Source: AP-15 sp963736715 (lineage in GTDB: Bacteria > Pseudomonadota > Alphaproteobacteria > ATCC43930 > CGMCC-115725). Taken from it: 64,000 nucleotides of DNA. Location: the NCBI GenBank assembly GCA_963736715.1, contig CAVTQA010000003.1, positions 1-64,000 of the forward strand, read 5' to 3'. Positions 51,620 to 60,444 of this stretch are shown piece by piece (positions within the stretch are counted from its first letter, which is position 1; the number at the start of each line of letters is the position of its first letter). The notes under the pieces are model-generated. The model was not told the DNA's origin. It searched no databases and saw only the letters and a list, made by a program, of their open reading frames with translations. The translations under genes were made by a program, and so were the position numbers.

Positions 51620-52895
51620 GGGGTTCGATGACCTCCTGGCCTCCCATATAGGGCTGCAACACCGGTGGAAGCGCCACCGTGCCATTGTGCCGTTGGAAGT
51701 TCTCCAGGATCGCGATCAGGGTTCGGCCGATCGCGAGACCAGAGCCGTTGAGGGTATGAACGGGCAATGTCCCCGTGCCCTCGGCGGGACGGTAGCGCGC
51801 CTTCATGCGCAGCGCCTGGAACGCGCCGCAGTTAGAGCAGCTGGAAATCTCGCGGTACGTACCCTGGCCCGGCAGCCAAACCTCGATGTCGTAAGTCTTT
51901 TGCGAGGCAAATCCCATGTCGCCGGTCGACAGCAGGACCACACGATAGGCGAGGCCGAGGCGTTTTAGAACTTCCTCGGCGCACGCAGTCATCCGTTCGT
52001 GCTCGGCCGCGGAATCATCCGGTCGGACGACCGATACCAGTTCGACCTTCTGAAATTGATGCTGGCGGATAATGCCGCGGGTGTCCTTGCCCGCCGCACC
52101 GGCCTCCGAGCGAAAGCACGGGGTCCAGGCAGTGTAACGCAGCGGCAGGGCGCCCTCGTCGAGGATTTCGCCGGCAACGAGGTTGGTCAGCGGCACCTCG
52201 GCGGTCGGGATCAACCAATACCCATCTGTGGTTCGGAACATATCCTCGGCGAATTTCGGAAGCTGGCCGACCCCAAACGCCGCTTCATCGCGGACCAACA
52301 GAGGAGGCGAAACCTCGGCGTATCCGAATTCGGTCGTATGGAGATCGAGCATGAACTGGCCGAGCGCCCGCTCGAGCCGAGCCAGCACGCTGCGCAGAAC
52401 GACAAATCGCGACCCGGACAACTTCCCGGCCCGCGCAAAATCCATCATACCGAGCCGCTCGCCGACCGCCTCGTGCGACAATGGCGCGAAATCAAAGCGG
52501 GGCGGATCGCCGTGATGGCGCACCACCCGGTTGGCGGTCTCGTCCAGCCCGTCCGGCACCTCTTCGGCGGGAAGGTTCGGGAGACCAGCGAGGATCTCGT
52601 CGATCTGGGCGCGCAGCCGGGCCGCCTTCTCGGTCGCCTCACGCGCGGCTGCGGCGGCTGACTTCGCCCCAAACTGGTCGAATTCAACGTTGACACCGGC
52701 CGCTGCGCCCTTGGCAGCTCCGATCGACCTGGAGATGCGATTGCGCTCGGCCTGCGCTTTTTGAGCGCGCGTCTCGGCATCGCGCCATTTCCGATCCAGG
52801 TCGAAGACCTTTTCGGCGTCAGCCTCTAGGCCCCGCCGAGCGAGTCCGCTTTTGAATTCCACCGGGTGGTCACGGATCCATCTGAGATCGTGCAT
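51612..52895 (-). CDS. serS: Serine-tRNA ligase
   Basis: This 427-residue class II aminoacyl-tRNA synthetase begins MHDLRWIRDHPVEFKSGLARRG. The N-terminal coiled coil (RDAETRAQKAQAERNRISRSIG) binds the long variable arm of tRNA-Ser. Motif 2 is FRSEAGAAGKDTRGIIRQHQF and motif 3 is SGLAIGRTLIAILENFQ. ISSCSNCGAFQALRM is also typical. It lies between tatC and surE in the usual alphaproteobacterial order; a palindromic repeat separates it from tatC. Confidence 0.97.
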   Translation of the reverse strand: MHDLRWIRDHPVEFKSGLARRGLEADAEKVFDLDRKWRDAETRAQKAQAERNRISRSIGAAKGAAAGVNVEFDQFGAKSAAAAAREATEKAARLRAQIDEILAGLPNLPAEEVPDGLDETANRVVRHHGDPPRFDFAPLSHEAVGERLGMMDFARAGKLSGSRFVVLRSVLARLERALGQFMLDLHTTEFGYAEVSPPLLVRDEAAFGVGQLPKFAEDMFRTTDGYWLIPTAEVPLTNLVAGEILDEGALPLRYTAWTPCFRSEAGAAGKDTRGIIRQHQFQKVELVSVVRPDDSAAEHERMTACAEEVLKRLGLAYRVVLLSTGDMGFASQKTYDIEVWLPGQGTYREISSCSNCGAFQALRMKARYRPAEGTGTLPVHTLNGSGLAIGRTLIAILENFQRHNGTVALPPVLQPYMGGQEVIEPHG

Positions 52896-52901
52896 CGAAG
52901 T

Positions 52902-52963
52902 GCGTCATGCCCGGGCTTGACCCGGGCGTCTCCTGGATCGCCGGGTCAAGCCGGGCGATGACG
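52902..52963. repeat. Palindromic intergenic repeat between tatC and serS
   Basis: GTCATGCCCGGGCTTGACCC and GCCGGGTCAAGCCGGGCGAT are inverted copies around a short centre. It is the same family as the copies near 28.7 and 29.8 kb and interrupts the tatB-tatC-serS run. Confidence 0.85.
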
Positions 52964-53036
52964 AAAGGGGGCGGCAATAAGCATGGTGCCCGGATATAGA
53001 GAGCCTTATGCCTCTAGTCTATGCGGCTCGCGCTCA

Positions 53037-53870
53037 TCATGTTCCGGCAGCGGGCTTTCCCTTGCCGGCGAGTTCGGCTTCCTCTTCAGCCTCACGCTTG
53101 GCGCGCGCCTTCTCCACCATCCGGCACGAGATGATCGAGGCCTCGTACAAGATGATCAAGGGTATCGCGAGGCTCGTCTGGCTGATGATATCCGGCGGCG
53201 TCAATACCGCGGCAACGACGAACATTATTACGATGGCGTAGCGCCGTTTGGATGCGAGGCCGGCCGAAGTAACCAGACCCACGCGCGCCATCAGAGTAAG
53301 CAGCACCGGCAGCTGAAACGCGACGCCAAAGGCGAAGAGCAGGGTCATGACCAACGACAGGTATTCGTTGACCTTCGCCTCGAGCACTATCGGAAGTCCG
53401 CCGTCGACGCCGGTCGGGGTCTCGAAGCTGACGAAGAAGCGCCAGGCAACCGGGATTACGACAAAGTAGGCGAGCGCCGCGCCCATCGCGAACAAGACCG
53501 GAGTGGCGAAGAGATAGGGGTAGAAGGCGCGACGTTCGTTCTTGTAGAGGCCGGGCGCGACGAACTTCCAGATTTGGCTGGCGATGATCGGGAAAGCGAG
53601 GCACAGCCCCGCCCAGAACGACACCTTGACGTAAGTGAAAAAGGCCTCGGTCAGGCCGGTGTAGATCAGATGCCGCCCGGTCTGTCCCTCGAAAATGACC
53701 GCCAGCGGATGCACCAGAAAGCCATAGATGCGCTCCTTGAACTGGTAGCAGATCAGAAACGCGACGAGGACCGCGCCGATCGCCCACATCAGCCGGTTGC
53801 GCAGCTCGATCAGGTGATCGAGGAGCGGCATTCTGCCTTCTTCGAGCTCGCCTTCCCTGTCGTCGTCCAC
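53037..53870 (-). CDS. tatC: Sec-independent translocase protein TatC
   Basis: This 277-residue polytopic membrane protein recognises twin-arginine signal peptides. The conserved cytoplasmic N terminus reads EEGRMPLLDHLIELRNRL. The loop after helix 2 is TEAFFTYVKVSFWAGL, and FVAPGLYKNERR is the conserved loop between helices 2 and 3. Six hydrophobic segments are visible. The C-terminal tail is charged (AKREAEEEAELAGKGK). It follows tatB with a 68-base gap and precedes serS. No tatA gene is found in the usual place beside tatB. Confidence 0.96.
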   Translation of the reverse strand: MDDDREGELEEGRMPLLDHLIELRNRLMWAIGAVLVAFLICYQFKERIYGFLVHPLAVIFEGQTGRHLIYTGLTEAFFTYVKVSFWAGLCLAFPIIASQIWKFVAPGLYKNERRAFYPYLFATPVLFAMGAALAYFVVIPVAWRFFVSFETPTGVDGGLPIVLEAKVNEYLSLVMTLLFAFGVAFQLPVLLTLMARVGLVTSAGLASKRRYAIVIMFVVAAVLTPPDIISQTSLAIPLIILYEASIISCRMVEKARAKREAEEEAELAGKGKPAAGT

Positions 53871-53938
53871 AACCGTTCCCTAAAGGAGCCAAACGTCAAC
53901 CGACAGCATGATGAGAGAACCCCCGCTCGAAGCGACTC

Positions 53939-54391
53939 TCACTGCTTTAGCGGCACGGTATCCTGACTGACCTCTTGTGGCGGCGCGATGGTTGGCGCGC
54001 CCGGCTCGACCGCGTCGATCTCTGGCGTTTCTGCGATCGGCTGCGGTTGAGCCTCGGGAACCGACGCGGCCGGGAGATCGGCGTCGGAGAATTTCGGCAG
54101 CTCCGGCGGCTTCAGGCTTTCGGCAAGGCTCCCGGTCGGATCGATCGTCTCGCGAAACTGCTTTTCGAGATCGATCTCGGTGGCTTTCTTCAGCTCCTGC
54201 CGCATTTCGTCCAGTTCGGCCTCGCGGATCATCTGCTCGACGCTGCTCTGAAACTCACGCGACAGGGTGCGCGCCTTTCTGACCCAAAAGCCGGCGACGC
54301 GCAGCGCCTTCGGCAAATCCTTCGGTCCGATGAAGACGAGCGCCACGACCCCGATCAGCAGCAGCTCGGACATGCCGAGATCAAACAGCAT
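53939..54391 (-). CDS. tatB: Sec-independent translocase protein TatB
   Basis: This 150-residue protein starts MLFDLGMSELLLIGVVALVFIGPKDLP, with the Glu of MSE at residue 9 and the FIGPKDLP hinge. An amphipathic helix and charged region (RTLSREFQSSVEQMIREAELDEMRQEL) follow, and the tail is P-, E- and A-rich. TatB is the receptor partner of TatC. The tail length separates it from the shorter TatA. It lies between scpB and tatC. Since no tatA is adjacent, it might be the only TatA/B-type protein of this cluster. Confidence 0.94.
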   Translation of the reverse strand: MLFDLGMSELLLIGVVALVFIGPKDLPKALRVAGFWVRKARTLSREFQSSVEQMIREAELDEMRQELKKATEIDLEKQFRETIDPTGSLAESLKPPELPKFSDADLPAASVPEAQPQPIAETPEIDAVEPGAPTIAPPQEVSQDTVPLKQ

Positions 54392-54504
54392 CGCGACCGT
54401 GCCTCACTGCGTCCTGGTCAGATCCGTGCAACATTCGCAAGTATGGCGATGATGTCAGATGCCTTTGATATGGGCAACATCAGCCGGCGCACCAGCCTGC
54501 CAGC

Positions 54505-55098
54505 TCAGGGCTCGATGCGGCCTTCCTGCTCCGGGTTTTTCCCGCCCGCCTGTTCGGGCAGGGTGAGTGGGGTAAGGTCGAGAAGACCGGCGGTGCGCAG
54601 CTCGTCGAGACCGGGCAGCTCGTTCAGACTGTCGAGCCCAAAATGGATGAGAAAGTCCGGCGTCGTTACCCAGAGGAGGGGCCGGCCGGGACCGGCGCGC
54701 CGCCCCTTGGGACGGACCCAGCCGGCCTCCATCAACGTATCGATCGTTCCCTTTCCGAGGGCGACTCCCCGGATCTGTTCGGTTTCGGCGCGCGTCACCG
54801 GCTGGTGGTAGGCAATCACCGCGAGCGTCTCCACAGCAGCCCGCGACAGCTTGCGGAGGACCGGCCGCTCGATCCGCAAGCTGGCGGCGAGATCAGGTGC
54901 CGTGCGAAACGTCCACCCGCCGGCCAGCCGCACGAGGTTGACCCCTCGTCCGGCATAGCTCTCGGCCAGCTCGCGCAGCAACCCCGCGACATCGGCCGCT
55001 TCGTCGAGGTGCCGCGCCAGAGCCTCCTCGCCAATTGGTTCGGCGACCGCGAACAGGAGCGCCTCGACAAGACGCAGCTGCTGCGCCCGCCCGCTCAC
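54505..55098 (-). CDS. scpB: Segregation and condensation protein B
   Basis: This 197-residue protein is composed of two winged-helix domains. QLRLVEALLFAVAEPIGEEAL starts the first, and LRKLSRAAVETLAVIAYHQPVTRAETEQIRG is the diagnostic second block, with RRAGPGRPLLWVTTPDFLIHFGL after it. ScpB dimerises and binds ScpA and SMC during chromosome segregation. Its GTG start overlaps the scpA stop (GTGA). The tail TLPEQAGGKNPEQEGR is polar and disordered. Downstream is tatB. Confidence 0.96.
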   Translation of the reverse strand: MSGRAQQLRLVEALLFAVAEPIGEEALARHLDEAADVAGLLRELAESYAGRGVNLVRLAGGWTFRTAPDLAASLRIERPVLRKLSRAAVETLAVIAYHQPVTRAETEQIRGVALGKGTIDTLMEAGWVRPKGRRAGPGRPLLWVTTPDFLIHFGLDSLNELPGLDELRTAGLLDLTPLTLPEQAGGKNPEQEGRIEP

Positions 55099-55877
55099 CC
55101 GGCTGCCCCCATATCGATCGCAGTGGCCGGGGCCGGGCTGCGGAGGTAGATCGGCCCGAAGGCCAGGTCCTGACGAAGCTCGATGCGGCCGCTGCGCGCC
55201 AGCTCGAGGGTGGCGGCGAAAGTCGCGGCGAGCGCCGAGCGGCGAAACACCTCACCGCGCAGCTCCCTCGGCAAGAAGCTCGCCAGCTCCCGCCAATTCG
55301 GCACACGGCCGACAAAGCGCGCCAGCCGATTCAATGCATCATCCATCGAATGGAATTCGGCCGGCTCGATCGTCAGCACCGCAGCTTCGGTTCGACGGCG
55401 GCCGTCTCCATAGGCGCGCAGAAGTTCGTAAAGAGCGAGCTCGTAGACCGGGACTGGAATCACGGCGAGCCCCTCGGGCGCGCCGCGCAAGAACACATCC
55501 TGCCCGGTCCGCGGACGCGCCATGAGCCGCCCTCCGGCAATCTGCATGGCCTCGAGCAATCGGAGGCGGTGCTCGAGCTGGGCGGCGAGCTCAGCCCCGC
55601 TCGGCTCCTCGTCCTGCGGAGGCTGCGGCAGCAAGAGGCGCGATTTCAGATAGGCGAGCCAAGCCGCCATGACCAGGTAGTCGGCGGCAATCTCGAGACT
55701 GAGCGAGCGTTGTCTCGCGATGAACGCCAGATACTGGTCGGCCAGCGCAAGGATCGAGATCTTGCCGAGGTCGACCTTCTGCTCGCGGGCCAACGTGAGC
55801 AGCAAATCGATCGGCCCCTCGTAGCCGTCGAGCTCGAGCACCAGCTGTTGTGGCTCCTCGGCGAGTTGCGGCCTCAT
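55095..55877 (-). CDS. scpA: Segregation and condensation protein A
   Basis: This 260-residue kleisin closes the SMC ring. The N-terminal LDGYEGPIDLLLTLAREQKVDLGKISILALADQY is the family hallmark, followed by AADYLVMAAWLAYLKSRLLLP. The C-terminal winged helix reads FLPRELRGEVFRRSALAATFAATLELARSG. The start was placed at ATG 55877, which overlaps the M50 stop as ATGA; longer starts would lie inside the M50 gene. It is coupled to scpB. Confidence 0.96.
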   Translation of the reverse strand: MRPQLAEEPQQLVLELDGYEGPIDLLLTLAREQKVDLGKISILALADQYLAFIARQRSLSLEIAADYLVMAAWLAYLKSRLLLPQPPQDEEPSGAELAAQLEHRLRLLEAMQIAGGRLMARPRTGQDVFLRGAPEGLAVIPVPVYELALYELLRAYGDGRRRTEAAVLTIEPAEFHSMDDALNRLARFVGRVPNWRELASFLPRELRGEVFRRSALAATFAATLELARSGRIELRQDLAFGPIYLRSPAPATAIDMGAAG

Positions 55878-56551
55878 TCGCTCTGTCCCGTGACCCATAA
55901 CACGAATTGATAGAGCGCGTCCGCCGGGCCGCCGATCACCCACCCCAGGATATTGAGGTCAAGCCCTGTTTTCTCCCCGACAAAAGGGAGCACAAACAGC
56001 AACAGTAGCAAGATCAAGATACCGTAGCGCTCAAGCCGCGCGAGGGGGAAAGCGAGCGCATCCGGCAATAGTCCCACAGCGACCCGACCGCCATCCAAAG
56101 GCGGCAGCGGGAGCATATTGAATACGCACAAGACTACATTTATGATAATCGAATTGCCGAGATTGTGCCCGAGCCAAACTCCGGCAGCTGGCGGCATCAA
56201 AACAAGCCCGTAGGCCAACAGCGACGAGACGATGGCGAGGACGACATTTGTCCCCGGCCCCGCGACCGCGACCCATACCATATCTCGCCGGGGGCAATTC
56301 AGACGGCGGAAATTCACCGGAACCGGCTTTGCGTAACCGAACAAGAACCGCGAACCCGATAGGAGCAGAACTGCCGGCAGTAGAATCGTGCCAAAAAGAT
56401 CGACATGCTTTAACGGGTTGAAAGTCACTCGCCCCGCTTGCCAAGCAGTGTCGTCGCCAAATCGGTATGCCACAAAACCGTGCGCGGCTTCGTGAAACGT
56501 CACAGCCAGGACAACCGGTATAACCCAGGTGCTCACCTCATAGGGTGTCAT
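55874..56551 (-). CDS. Site-2 protease-like M50 metallopeptidase
   Basis: This 225-residue polytopic membrane protease has the zinc motif VTFHEAAHGF in helix 1 and the second motif LPLPPLDGGRV in a later helix, which supplies the Asp ligand. It cleaves within the membrane. The ATG at 56551 was preferred, with AGAGGG before it; a further start at 56569 adds six residues. It overlaps scpA by four bases and follows nagZ. Its target is unknown; the family includes many uncharacterised compact proteases. Confidence 0.93.
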   Translation of the reverse strand: MTPYEVSTWVIPVVLAVTFHEAAHGFVAYRFGDDTAWQAGRVTFNPLKHVDLFGTILLPAVLLLSGSRFLFGYAKPVPVNFRRLNCPRRDMVWVAVAGPGTNVVLAIVSSLLAYGLVLMPPAAGVWLGHNLGNSIIINVVLCVFNMLPLPPLDGGRVAVGLLPDALAFPLARLERYGILILLLLLFVLPFVGEKTGLDLNILGWVIGGPADALYQFVLWVTGQSE

Positions 56552-56575
56552 CGGTTCGCCCTCTCTCACTTCTCA

Positions 56576-57589
56576 TTAGACGGCAAGCGCGTCGAATTGC
56601 GCCTCGACTTTTTCTCGATCAAAGCCATCGGCCGCGGAGCTGCGACGCACCGCTTCGCCGCGCCGTAGGCGGGCGGCTGTGAGCGGCGAGATCGGCCGGG
56701 CTGCCCCGACAACCTCCTCCATCTCGCCGGGGTCTCCATTGCAGTGCAAGACAAGATCGCAGCCAGCGGCGAGCGCCTGCCGCGTCCGCTCCCCGAGCCC
56801 GCCGCCGAGCGCCCGCATCGACAGGTCGTCGGACACCAGAACGCCATCGAAGCCGATCTCGCTGCGGATGACCTCGGCAATCACCGGTGGAGATAATGTC
56901 GCCGGCACCTGAGGATCGATGGCCGAATAGACGATGTGCGCGGTCATCGCCCAAGGCATCGTGGCGAGCGCTCGGAACGGCGCAAAATCCGTGTTCGCCA
57001 ATTCTTCGTAACTGGTCTCGACCTGCGGGCAGGCATGATGGCTGTCGACGCGGGCGCGGCCATGGCCGGGTATGTGTTTAAGGACAGGCAGGACGGCGCC
57101 GTGGAGCAGCCCGGCACAGACAGCGCCAGCGAGGCGCGTGACCCGTTCCGGATCGCTGCCATAGGCCCGGTCGCCGATCACCCGATCCGCTCCCGAGACC
57201 GGGATATCCAGGACCGGCAGGCAATCAACGGTGATCCCCAGCCGCGCCAAATCGTCGGCGATCAGGCGAGCGCCGAGGCGGGCCGCCGTGGCCGCCGCCG
57301 GGTCCGGCAGCGATGCAAGACGCGCGGCCGATGGATAATTGCGCCAGTGCGGCGGGCGCAGCCGCGCCACCCGGCCGCCCTCCTGATCAATCAAAACCGG
57401 CGCGTCATCGCGGCCGACGCAGCCGCGCAGCGAAGCGACCAGGTCGCACACCTGATCGGGCGAGCAGCAGTTGCGGCGGAACAGGATGAAGCCGACCGGA
57501 TCGGCGGCGGCGAAGAAATTACGTTCCGAGGCGGTAAGACGCTCGCCGGAGCAGCCCAAGACAACCGCGAGCGGTGTGTTATCGGGCAA
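56576..57589 (-). CDS. nagZ: Beta-N-acetylhexosaminidase NagZ
   Basis: This 337-residue family 3 glycosidase recycles peptidoglycan by removing N-acetylglucosamine from anhydromuropeptides in the cytosol. Signatures are PVLIDQEGGRVARLRPP, LKHIPGHGRARVDSHHACPQV with the catalytic Asp-His dyad, and FDGVLVSDDLSMRAL with the nucleophile Asp. The start is TTG at 57589, overlapping the SPOR gene's stop by 11 bp. No signal peptide is present. It lies between the SPOR gene and the M50 protease. Confidence 0.96.
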   Translation of the reverse strand: MPDNTPLAVVLGCSGERLTASERNFFAAADPVGFILFRRNCCSPDQVCDLVASLRGCVGRDDAPVLIDQEGGRVARLRPPHWRNYPSAARLASLPDPAAATAARLGARLIADDLARLGITVDCLPVLDIPVSGADRVIGDRAYGSDPERVTRLAGAVCAGLLHGAVLPVLKHIPGHGRARVDSHHACPQVETSYEELANTDFAPFRALATMPWAMTAHIVYSAIDPQVPATLSPPVIAEVIRSEIGFDGVLVSDDLSMRALGGGLGERTRQALAAGCDLVLHCNGDPGEMEEVVGAARPISPLTAARLRRGEAVRRSSAADGFDREKVEAQFDALAV

Positions 57590-58352
57590 TTATGCACCCG
57601 ATATTGCGCCGCTTCAGCTCGCCGCAGATCCGGTCGGCATCCGCGATGGGGGCAGTCTGGAGACGGTAAAAGACCCCTCTATCACCGAGATCGGCGCGAA
57701 TGGTGGTTGCCGAGATACTTCCAAGCAGGTCTGGATTGGCGCGCCTGATACGGTCCCATTCCTGACGCGCGGCCTCCTCGCTGCGCACGGACGCGAGCTG
57801 GATTCGAACGCCGCCGGCCTGTTGAGTTACGGCCGGTTTTGCAGCAGCGGCAGCAGCGGACCCGGCCTTGGCAAGCAATTTGCCGGCGGGCTGCGGTGAC
57901 TGGGCCTGTGGCGCCGGATTCGGGGGACCCGCGGCCGCGGTCGTCAGCGGAGGCTGGGGTGAAGCGGATGGAGCGGCAGCAGAAGGCGCGGTGGGCCGTG
58001 GCATCGGCTTCTCGGGGGGCGGCAGCAGGTGCTCCACCGTGGCGCGTTTCTGGGTGTAGATCAGCTTATCGCGATCCGGGACTTCCATGCCGCCCGGATT
58101 TTCCGGCTTGACCTTTGTCGGACGCTCGTCGGCGCGGATGAGCGGGACATCCGCAGCTACCGTGCTGCCGCCCCCGTGCCGTAATCCTTGCTGGTACGCG
58201 AACCATAAACCGCCGGCAAATACTGAGATGACGACAAGCGCGACCAGACTTGCGACCAGCCCGCGAAGCCGCGGCCCCGCTTCACGCTCCCGCGGGTCGG
58301 CATAGAGGTCGGCTGGCCCGTCCGAACCCGCCGATCCCAGTTGATACGACAT
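57579..58352 (-). CDS. SPOR-domain membrane protein
   Basis: This 257-residue protein has a cytosolic N terminus, one transmembrane helix (LVASLVALVVISVFAGGLWFAY), and a proline/alanine-rich periplasmic linker. The C-terminal SPOR domain (VRIQLASVRSEEAARQEWDRI, YRLQTAPIADADRICGELKR) is intact. SPOR domains bind denuded peptidoglycan at division sites. ATG 58352, 3 bases after the argS stop and preceded by GGAG, was chosen over the long open frame. The order argS-SPOR-nagZ is conserved in alphaproteobacteria. Confidence 0.93.
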   Translation of the reverse strand: MSYQLGSAGSDGPADLYADPREREAGPRLRGLVASLVALVVISVFAGGLWFAYQQGLRHGGGSTVAADVPLIRADERPTKVKPENPGGMEVPDRDKLIYTQKRATVEHLLPPPEKPMPRPTAPSAAAPSASPQPPLTTAAAGPPNPAPQAQSPQPAGKLLAKAGSAAAAAAKPAVTQQAGGVRIQLASVRSEEAARQEWDRIRRANPDLLGSISATTIRADLGDRGVFYRLQTAPIADADRICGELKRRNIGCIIAR

Positions 58353-58354
58353 GA

Positions 58355-60133
58355 TCACATCTCCTGCACCGGTTCGACGCCGAACACGGCGAGCCCCGAA
58401 GCGATGACCAGCGCGACGCCGCGGACCAGAGCCAGACGCGCGCGGGTCAACTCCGCATCGGATGCTAGGATAAAACGTAAAGTCGCCTCGTCCTTGCCCT
58501 TGTTCCACAGCATATGAAACTGGGCGGCGACTTCCTGGAGATAAAAGGCGATGCGGTGCGGCTCGTGGGCGGCGGCGGCGGCCTCGACCAGCCGCGGCCA
58601 GCCTGCGAGCTGGCGAATCAGCGCGATCTCGGACGGGTCGGAGAGCCGCTCAAGCGGAGCCTCGCCAAGCCCTGCGTCGGATAAATCGTCGTCCGGAAAT
58701 TGCTCGGCGGCGTGCCGCATGACAGAGGCGGCGCGGGCGTGGGCGTATTGGACATAGAAGACCGGGTTGTCCTTCGACTGCTCGGTGACCTTGGCGAAAT
58801 CGAAATCCAGCGCCTGGTCGTTCCGCCGCGTCAGCATGATGAAGCGGAACACGTCCTTGCCGACCACCTCGATGACTTCGCGCAATGTGACGAACGTCCC
58901 GGCGCGTTTCGACATCCGAACCGGCGCGCCCTTATCGAATAAATTCACCAGCTGGCAGATTTTGACGTCCAGCGCAGCGGCGCCGTTGGTCAACGCTTGG
59001 ATTGCAGCCTGCAGGCGCTTCACGTAGCCGCCGTGATCGGCCCCCCAGACATCGATCATCGTGTCGAAGCCGCGTTGCACCTTGTCACGGTGATAGGCGA
59101 TATCGGCCGCGAAATACGTCCACGAGCCGTCCGATTTCTTGAGCGGACGATCGACTTCGTCGCCGAAGGAGGTAGCCCGGAACAGGGTTTGCGGGCGCGG
59201 CTCCCAATCATCCGGCAGCTTGCCCTTCGGGGGCTCCAGCACCCCGGTATAGACGAGCCCGCGCTCGGCCAGAACCCGAACACAGTCGTCAATTGCCCCG
59301 CGCTCGGTCAGGCTGCGCTCCGAGACGAACAGATCGTGATGGACGCCGAGCAAAGCCAAGTCGTCGCGGATCAGTCGCATCATTTGTTCAATGGCAAAAT
59401 CGCGGATAGGCGCCAGCCATTCGGCCTCAGGCCGGCCGAGCCATTTGCGTGCGTCGCGCTCGGCAAGCGCGCGGGCGGCTTCTGCGAGGTATTCGCCGGG
59501 ATACAAGCCCTCGGGAATGGGCCCGATCGCTTCGCCCAGAGCCTCCCGGTATCTCAGGTGAGTCGACCGCGCGAGCACATCGACCTGGGCGCCGAAGTCG
59601 TTGATATAATACTCGCGCTGGACGCTGAACCCGGCCTTGGCCAGGAGCCCGGTCAGCGCGTCCCCGACAACCGCCCCGCGCCCGTGCCCGACATGCATCG
59701 GGCCCGTCGGATTGGCCGACACGAACTCGACATTGACGCGTTCGCCGCCACCAATCTCCGAATCGCCGAAGGCCGCGCCGGCACGCAGGACGGCCCGGAG
59801 CTGCGCGTGCCAGACCTCGGGAGCCAGCCTGATGTTGATAAAACCAGGCTTCGCCGGGGCTACAGTAAAGCCTGGGCCGCGATAGTCCCCCGTCACGAGC
59901 TCACGCCCGGCGAGGGCGGCGGCGATCCGCTCGGCGAGAACCATCGGGTTTTCTTTGACTGTCCCGGCGAGCACCATTGCCGCGTTGGTCGACAGATCGC
60001 CATGCGCGGGATCCCGCGGCAGCTCGACCGCAACCCGGCGTGGGTCGAGCCCCGCTGGCAGCTCCCGGTTCGCCACGAGATCCTCGATGGCCGCCAGCAC
60101 GACCCGTCGAAAGTCGGCAAAGATGTTGGTCAT
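58355..60133 (-). CDS. argS: Arginine-tRNA ligase
   Basis: This 592-residue class I synthetase carries the arginine-specific N-terminal domain. The HIGH motif appears as GPMHVGHGRGAVVGD and the KMSKS-like motif as VRMSKRAGTFVTLRE. VEFVSANPTGPMHVGH is diagnostic of ArgS. The C-terminal anticodon-binding helical part (EPHRIAFYLQEVAAQFHMLWNKGKD) is intact. It is preceded by the DUF2283 gene and the IS1595 insertion, so it may now rely on a promoter near 60134-60166 or on read-through. Confidence 0.97.
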   Translation of the reverse strand: MTNIFADFRRVVLAAIEDLVANRELPAGLDPRRVAVELPRDPAHGDLSTNAAMVLAGTVKENPMVLAERIAAALAGRELVTGDYRGPGFTVAPAKPGFINIRLAPEVWHAQLRAVLRAGAAFGDSEIGGGERVNVEFVSANPTGPMHVGHGRGAVVGDALTGLLAKAGFSVQREYYINDFGAQVDVLARSTHLRYREALGEAIGPIPEGLYPGEYLAEAARALAERDARKWLGRPEAEWLAPIRDFAIEQMMRLIRDDLALLGVHHDLFVSERSLTERGAIDDCVRVLAERGLVYTGVLEPPKGKLPDDWEPRPQTLFRATSFGDEVDRPLKKSDGSWTYFAADIAYHRDKVQRGFDTMIDVWGADHGGYVKRLQAAIQALTNGAAALDVKICQLVNLFDKGAPVRMSKRAGTFVTLREVIEVVGKDVFRFIMLTRRNDQALDFDFAKVTEQSKDNPVFYVQYAHARAASVMRHAAEQFPDDDLSDAGLGEAPLERLSDPSEIALIRQLAGWPRLVEAAAAAHEPHRIAFYLQEVAAQFHMLWNKGKDEATLRFILASDAELTRARLALVRGVALVIASGLAVFGVEPVQEM

Positions 60134-60166
60134 GTCGGGATACCAGGAGCCGGCGTGTTATGGCGT

Positions 60167-60412
60167 TCAGGCGACGTCGGGTAATGGAACCTCAATCCGA
60201 CGCCCCGCGACTTCGTCCACCAGCACAAATCGTCCGCCATCAGAGGCGCGTAGCTGAGCATTGGCGTTGAGAAGCTCGATGCCGTAAAGGGTTCCGTCCG
60301 GGGACAGATCGACGTTCACTTCATCGCTCAACCGAACCGTTTCCACTTGGGTACCGGCCTCGCGCACGCGCAGGTGGGCGATGTTTCGACGAGGATCGTA
60401 GCTGAGCTGCAC
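60167..60412 (-). CDS. DUF2283 domain-containing protein
   Basis: This 81-residue beta-rich protein has LSYDPRRNIAHLRVREAG, VETVRLSDEVNVDLSPDGTLYGIELLNA and IEVPLPDVA, the usual YDxxxDxLYI..D..GxlvGIEIL.. pattern of DUF2283. Such proteins frequently follow DUF4258 genes, in a layout like small toxin-antitoxin modules, but no activity has been demonstrated to my knowledge. The GTG start at 60412 has GGAGGCTGGAGA just before it. The original upstream partner lies beyond the IS at 61475-61716. Confidence 0.9.
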   Translation of the reverse strand: MQLSYDPRRNIAHLRVREAGTQVETVRLSDEVNVDLSPDGTLYGIELLNANAQLRASDGGRFVLVDEVAGRRIEVPLPDVA

Positions 60413-60444
60413 TCTCCAGCCTCCAACTCTTGCTCAAAAGTATT

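Noticed and set aside
58997..60184. 395-codon plus-strand open frame
   Set aside because: Antisense to argS, which has intact class I motifs.
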